Below the pieces are notes generated by a model. That model had not been told where the DNA came from. It saw only the letters and a list, made by a program, of their open reading frames with translations, and did not search any database. DNA of 8,465 nt from Spirochaetaceae bacterium (GTDB taxonomy: Bacteria; Spirochaetota; Spirochaetia; Treponematales; Breznakiellaceae): the NCBI GenBank assembly GCA_031265535.1, contig JAISCO010000423.1, positions 1 to 8,465 on the forward strand, written 5' to 3'. The position numbers were made by a program, and so were the translations under genes. Shown here in pieces: positions 4,890 through 8,465 of this stretch (within the stretch, counting starts at the first letter, position 1; each line of letters begins with the position of its first letter).

Positions 4890-6812
4890 ATGATTGCCAT
4901 ACCGGAAAATATAGAAACCAGACAAGCGCCGCCGGAGCTTCTGAAAGAGTCGGAGAATACCATACGGAAGTTTTTTAATGCCAATACTCTGACATTGAGC
5001 AAAGCAGAGTATATTTGCACGGATTTTTTTGGCATTGGTATGGGATATGGAAAGAAAAAAGAGGAAAAATTCGAAAATGCCATAGACAGATTTTTATTTA
5101 AGGAACCCGGTTCTTTTGATTTATGGTTTTCCGCGCGTCCACCGGAGGCGCGGCGAATTTTGTATGCCGTCGTGTTTGAAAACATTATTTTATTTGAAAT
5201 GCTTGAAAAAGCCTTGAACATGGAAATAAAACTAAAAAATGAAAAATGGTCATCACGAAGGCTGGATCCCCGTTACAATCTTGACTTTCTTACTTTATAC
5301 AACGCCGAATATTACTACGATACTAAAACTAACAAAAAAAAATCACTCGGCATAAAAATCCCTTACCGCGCCGCGATTCTGCCGCGCCTTGTACCTCCGC
5401 CTGAAGCGTCGTTTGAATATTGCATAAGCGCCGAGGCGGATACGGCGTACAACAATTCCGCCGGAATTGCTGAAACATTGCCGCTGTTGTGTAATGTTCT
5501 GAGCGATGTTCTTACGGAAGAGGGGGACGAAAAAAATTTGATGCGCGGTTTTTCCAAAAAGATAGTCAAAAAAATATACACCGCTTCCGGCCTGCCGCCT
5601 TTTCCGTTGGAAACTGAAAAGGTTGCAGGCGTCTCGCCCTTGTCGGCAGACATGATCGGACACTTCCTGATGTTCATTTCAAGCTTCACCCCCGGCCTCA
5701 TAAGGACAATAAATCTGCCTGAGACGCTGAAACATTATTTTAACAAGTTCCTTGATTCGAATTTTGAACTTGTATCTTATAGATACGAACCAAAAAACTA
5801 TTTTGAATACGATATGTTTTTTGGCCACATCAACAAGGGAGCACAGTGGCCGCGGGATTTAGCGCAAAGTACCGATGAAACAGTAACACGTAATACGTTG
5901 CGCGGCTGCCTGATTGCCATCGCAAAAGACGGGCGTACATTCGATGCCTGCGCCCTTATAAAACATCTAAAATATTCGGGTAAGATTCTTTCGGGTTTTT
6001 CAACAAGCGATCTTCAAAGTTTTAAGATAAAAGCTGAAACAGTATCCATCGACGGATATACATCGGCTAAAGAAGGGTGGGAGAGTCTTAATGCCGCGAC
6101 CGGGCTTCGTTTTGATTTCATTGAAAAACCGCTTTTTCTGGGATATTTTTACCTGTGCGCGAGTCTTGGAATTCTGGAAATAACGCAGGAACCCCCGCCG
6201 TTTATCTGTGAACGCGCAAATAAAAAGATGCCCATATCAATTTTTGACGGCCTTAAAACAGTAAAGATTACGGACTTTGGCCGCTGGTGCCTGGGTATAA
6301 TCAGCGAACCGCCGGAGTTTGAAAAAAGCAAATACGAGGCCATCGCGGACAGCGAATTATTTCTTGTTACCGTGCGCGGCAGATCGCTTGAACGCACGCT
6401 GTTTCTTGACAATATCGGCGAAAAACTCGGCGCGGACAGATGGCGCGTAAATCCGGGAACATTTATTTCAGGTTGTGGAAACAAGACGCAAATAGAAGAG
6501 CGAATCAATAAATTTCACGCGCTGATAGAAAGTAATCCCGCGCCGCACTGGGAGGCGCTGTTTAACACCGTGCGCGACCGGGCGGATATCTTCAACAAAT
6601 GTGTTGTAGACGCGATTGTCTATCAACTGCCGTCCGACAATAAAAGCGAGCGTGAAGCCGTTTCGGAACTGCTTGCCGACCCGGAGCTGCGCGCAATAGC
6701 GATGCGCGCCGAAGGCGGGCTGCTGGTTGTCGCGCACCGTAACGAAAAACGTTTTTACACGCTTCTGGCGGCTCACGGCATCGCCCATTTTGAATCGGCC
6801 CGGTGGGGTTGA
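4890..6812 (+). CDS. Unknown 640-aa protein coupled to the SNF2 gene
   Basis: I do not recognise a named family. The ATG follows the helicase TAG directly (TAGATG), so translation is almost certainly coupled and the proteins probably work together. The product is soluble, with no signal peptide or membrane segment. Residues about 30-330 are mixed helical and rich in aromatic residues. Residues about 484-570 (ELFLVTVRGRSLERTLFLDNIG, then TFISGC, IEERINKFHALI and PAPHWEALF) resemble in pattern the helicase-associated module found with some bacterial helicases, in which a strand, a 'sGcs...i...i' helix and a Pro-x-x-W helix follow each other. A final block AIAMRAEGGLLVVAHRNEKRFYTLLAAHGI (about 606-635) looks like a compact alpha/beta end domain. 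No nuclease, methyltransferase or ATPase motif is visible, and the ten or so cysteines form no zinc pattern. An A9 run at 5334-5342 lies inside. A DNA-binding or regulatory partner of the ATPase is the best guess. Confidence 0.85.
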   Translation: MIAIPENIETRQAPPELLKESENTIRKFFNANTLTLSKAEYICTDFFGIGMGYGKKKEEKFENAIDRFLFKEPGSFDLWFSARPPEARRILYAVVFENIILFEMLEKALNMEIKLKNEKWSSRRLDPRYNLDFLTLYNAEYYYDTKTNKKKSLGIKIPYRAAILPRLVPPPEASFEYCISAEADTAYNNSAGIAETLPLLCNVLSDVLTEEGDEKNLMRGFSKKIVKKIYTASGLPPFPLETEKVAGVSPLSADMIGHFLMFISSFTPGLIRTINLPETLKHYFNKFLDSNFELVSYRYEPKNYFEYDMFFGHINKGAQWPRDLAQSTDETVTRNTLRGCLIAIAKDGRTFDACALIKHLKYSGKILSGFSTSDLQSFKIKAETVSIDGYTSAKEGWESLNAATGLRFDFIEKPLFLGYFYLCASLGILEITQEPPPFICERANKKMPISIFDGLKTVKITDFGRWCLGIISEPPEFEKSKYEAIADSELFLVTVRGRSLERTLFLDNIGEKLGADRWRVNPGTFISGCGNKTQIEERINKFHALIESNPAPHWEALFNTVRDRADIFNKCVVDAIVYQLPSDNKSEREAVSELLADPELRAIAMRAEGGLLVVAHRNEKRFYTLLAAHGIAHFESARWG

Positions 6813-6847
6813 CGAGCCGCCACAGAGCAGGCGCGCCAAAATGGCGA
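6781..6847 (+). terminator. Inverted repeat spanning the end of the SNF2 operon
   Basis: TCGCCCATTTTG (6781-6792) and CAAAATGGCGA (6837-6847) are complementary apart from one bulged C, enclosing the stop codon at 6810-6812. The right arm also forms a local hairpin, CGCCA-AAA-TGGCG (6834-6846). No T-run follows on either strand, so a Rho-independent terminator is doubtful. It may act as a 3'-end stabiliser or be a coincidence of a short stem. Confidence 0.35.
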
Positions 6848-6861
6848 ATAAAAAGGAAGAA

Positions 6862-6924
6862 GGAAAAAGGAGCAATGAACAATTAACAATGAAGAGGGAG
6901 CAATTAATGAGGAGTGAGGAGTGA
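6862..6924. repeat. AT-rich dispersed repeat fragment
   Basis: This stretch carries GAGCAATGAACAATTAACAA (6870-6889), closely related to the AT-rich left module of copies A (398-421) and D (1896-1917) but without the GC-rich core. It also contains a second GAGCAATTA (6898-6906) and a tandem GGAGTGA-GGAGTGA (6911-6924). It lies in the convergent gap after the SNF2 operon. It suggests that the AT-rich module is an independent dispersed unit. Confidence 0.65.
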
Positions 6925-7172
6925 CAGGCTCTCCTAGGATAGCGTCCGTGTCGTGTCCCTGGAGCGTATACATATCCGTTGCTGATTCCGTTTTGTCTGC
7001 ATACATCCTGTTGGCATAAAAATAGCATTATATCATTGCGTTGTCCAGGAACGGCGCAGACGCTTGTGCGCATGCGGCAGTCTCTGAACAACTTTGCTCA
7101 AACTATTGCGCGGCTAAGGCTGGGGCTGGGTCCAGCCGCTGCCGTCCATGTTAACCGCCCCGCCCGTTCCGC
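6925..7172. other. Convergent intergenic stretch with one possible hairpin
   Basis: This lies between the SNF2 operon on the plus strand and the lipoprotein gene on the minus strand. No gene is supported. GCGGCT (7110-7115) and AGCCGC (7134-7139) form a 6-bp stem over a GC-rich loop, 34 bases past the lipoprotein stop codon, and could help end that gene's transcription, but no T-run follows. A perfect TATAAT occurs on the minus strand at 7027-7032 without a matching -35 element and without a gene to serve. Confidence 0.45.
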
Positions 7173-8465
7173 CTACCAGGGACCGGTGTCGCCGTTAAAG
7201 ACAACCCCCTCGCCCAGGGCGGTTTCGCGATGATTGGTGTTCCCGTCGTAGTAATACACCACGTCGCCTTTGTCCGCTTTGTGGTCGTCGGGTGTCGTCC
7301 GTGTCCCGTCCACCTTCCTTGTGCCTACCCAGTTGCTAAGGGCGTCGTTGGCGGTGTAGCCGTAAATCACACCGCCCGTCTTGGTAAACGAGTCTGAGCC
7401 TCTCAATAACACCCCGCCGCCGTAGTAGTCGGTATTGTTGCCGCTAATCACACCGCCCGTCATTATGAAAGTAGCATTTACATACACCCCGCCGCCGCCG
7501 TAGTAGCTGCTGCCGCCATTGGCTGTATTGCCGCTAATCTCACCCTTGTTCATCGTGAAAGTACTGGACCCGTACACGGCGGCTCCGCCGCCGTTGGTGG
7601 CGGCTGTATTGCCGCTGATCTTCCCGCCGTTCATGGTGAACGTGGAGTCGTTTTGCATATACACCCCGCCGCCGTGGGTGATGACTGTATTGTCGCTGAT
7701 CTCACCGTCGTTCATGGTGAAAGAGCCGCCGGAGTACACCGCCACCCCGCCGCCGCCGTTGAACATACCACCGTTGGCGGAGGAAGTGTTACCGCTAATC
7801 GCACCGCCGTTCATCACAAGGGCGCCGCCGACGCCGACATAAACGCCGCTGCCGCCGACGCCTGTGGTGTTGTTGTTGCCCGTAATAACCGCGCCGTCTT
7901 CAAGGACGAGCTCCCCGCCCGACGTCACACTGATAAGGGGGGCGGTGTTACCGTCCTTGCCCTTAAAGGTGATGTTCTTCAGGGTCAGCTTTACCCCGCT
8001 CCCCACGGTGATGACGGAGCCTTTGCCCTCCCCCGTCAGCGCTATCACCCTCTTCCCGCCGTCAATGGTCACCACGGCGGGGCTGTTGTCGGTTTCATCG
8101 CCGGTATGGGTGAGGAGCAGCCCTTCCGCGCCGAGGTCCGTGTCTATCGCGAAGCTCACCTCTTCCGCGGTACTGTCCAGATAAATATCCAGGGGTTCTT
8201 CGCTCTCCTTGTCCGTCCGTATCATGTATATGGCGCTTACCTTGTTGTCGGCAGTCCCCGAGAAGTAGAGGGCATTCGGAGAGCCTGTCCCTCCGCTCCC
8301 TTTGCCTTTGCCTTTGACTTTGCCGTTGTTTGTGCCCTGCTCCTCCCAAATCTCTTCTTCCGAGCTCTTACATCCCGAAAAGAGGATGGCAAGCGAAAAA
8401 AGAAGCGTCAGACAGAGGCAAGCGTATCTGCGCGCCGGCGCCGCTAATCCTCTAAAAACGCGGGG
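7173..8465 (-). CDS. Surface lipoprotein with beta-helix (Pmp-like) repeats, start outside window
   Basis: The minus-strand frame stays open to the window edge, giving at least 430 aa; no ATG, GTG or TTG occurs before the signal peptide, so the start lies just beyond base 8465. In visible numbering, a basic stretch (ARR) and hydrophobic core CLTLLFSLAILFSGC end in a lipobox Cys (residue 32, codon 8370-8372), so the protein should be lipid-anchored by Lgt and LspA. A charged, Gly/Lys-rich linker follows (KSSEEE, GKVKGKGKGSGG). Residues about 183-370 hold at least six repeats of the type 'FTMNGGxISGNTAxxxGGGVYV', matching the right-handed beta-helix/polymorphic-membrane-protein pattern common in host-associated treponemes. 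The C-terminus (GDVVYYYDGNTNHRETALGEGVVFNGDTGPW) resembles the usual closing segment of such proteins, with no autotransporter barrel. A role in adhesion or surface variation is inferred. GC is visibly higher than in its neighbours, from the Gly codons. Confidence 0.88.
   Translation of the reverse strand, partial: PRVFRGLAAPARRYACLCLTLLFSLAILFSGCKSSEEEIWEEQGTNNGKVKGKGKGSGGTGSPNALYFSGTADNKVSAIYMIRTDKESEEPLDIYLDSTAEEVSFAIDTDLGAEGLLLTHTGDETDNSPAVVTIDGGKRVIALTGEGKGSVITVGSGVKLTLKNITFKGKDGNTAPLISVTSGGELVLEDGAVITGNNNTTGVGGSGVYVGVGGALVMNGGAISGNTSSANGGMFNGGGGVAVYSGGSFTMNDGEISDNTVITHGGGVYMQNDSTFTMNGGKISGNTAATNGGGAAVYGSSTFTMNKGEISGNTANGGSSYYGGGGVYVNATFIMTGGVISGNNTDYYGGGVLLRGSDSFTKTGGVIYGYTANDALSNWVGTRKVDGTRTTPDDHKADKGDVVYYYDGNTNHRETALGEGVVFNGDTGPW
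7360..7830 (-). repeat. In-frame tandem repeats encoding beta-helix coils
   Basis: The motif for 'xISGN' recurs on the plus-strand complement near 7360, 7441, 7531, 7612, 7693 and 7792, with spacings of 81, 90, 81, 81 and 99 bp. All are multiples of nine, keeping frame and giving 27-33 residues per unit. The units are diverged but share runs encoding FTMN and ISGNT. Recombination between them would lengthen or shorten the passenger without a frameshift. Confidence 0.85.
8301..8324 (-). repeat. Hexanucleotide repeat in the lipoprotein linker
   Basis: Four TTTGCC units (plus-strand view), the third reading TTTGAC, encode the Lys-Gly-rich KGKVKGKG part of the linker that follows the lipidated cysteine. 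Because the unit is six bases, slippage would change linker length by two residues without breaking the frame. Confidence 0.7.

Noticed and set aside
2070..6812. DISARM- or BREX-type phage defence locus
   Set aside because: Only the SNF2 ATPase is shared; no methyltransferase, DUF1998, phospholipase-D, PglX or BrxC-like gene is in view.
7027..7032. Minus-strand TATAAT as a promoter
   Set aside because: No -35 element at a proper distance and no minus-strand gene downstream that it could serve.
6468..7091. 207-aa minus-strand reading frame across the end of the SNF2 operon
   Set aside because: It spans the coupled plus-strand gene, an inverted repeat and a dispersed repeat; no motif or ribosome binding site.
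7653..8447. 264-aa plus-strand frame opposite the lipoprotein
   Set aside because: Its composition (Ala/Val/His-rich) is the complement of Gly-rich beta-helix repeats; the minus-strand frame has a signal peptide and real repeats.

Overview
The window most resembles a host-associated Treponema or a close spirochaete relative, of the termite-gut type. This is inferred from three things: a lipoprotein with a spirochaete-like lipobox followed by many 'FTMNGGxISGNTA' beta-helix repeats, intergenic DNA packed with short dispersed repeats, and moderate GC. No rRNA, tRNA or marker gene is present to prove it.

Layout. (1) 1-417: 3' part of a nitroreductase gene whose last codons lie in a dispersed repeat. 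(2) 398-540: repeat copy A. (3) 616-1329: a two-gene operon of a 50-aa protein with a strong ribosome binding site, then a GNAT acetyltransferase six bases later. It has the architecture of a GNAT-type toxin-antitoxin module with a non-standard antitoxin. (4) 1330-2069: about 740 bp without a convincing gene. It holds repeat copies B, C and D. Copy B is split by a 117-bp MITE-like element with 19-bp imperfect terminal inverted repeats and a 4-bp target duplication, and removing the element restores the repeat. (5) 2070-4889 and 4890-6812: two abutting genes, a SNF2/HepA-type helicase-like ATPase and a 640-aa protein of unknown function, almost certainly cotranscribed and translationally coupled. 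(6) 6813-7172: a convergent intergenic region with inverted repeats and another AT-rich dispersed-repeat fragment. (7) 7173-8465, minus strand: a surface lipoprotein with a right-handed beta-helix passenger, its start codon just outside the window.

The helicase and its partner probably act together on DNA or nucleoprotein, the ATPase providing the motor. The GNAT pair is probably a self-contained stress, persistence or plasmid/phage-type module. The lipoprotein is likely exported and surface-exposed. The repeats, MITE, poly-G and hexanucleotide tracts suggest a plastic region. The best candidates for something undescribed are the small GNAT partner, the unknown partner of the SNF2 protein, and the mosaic repeat family with its MITE insertion.
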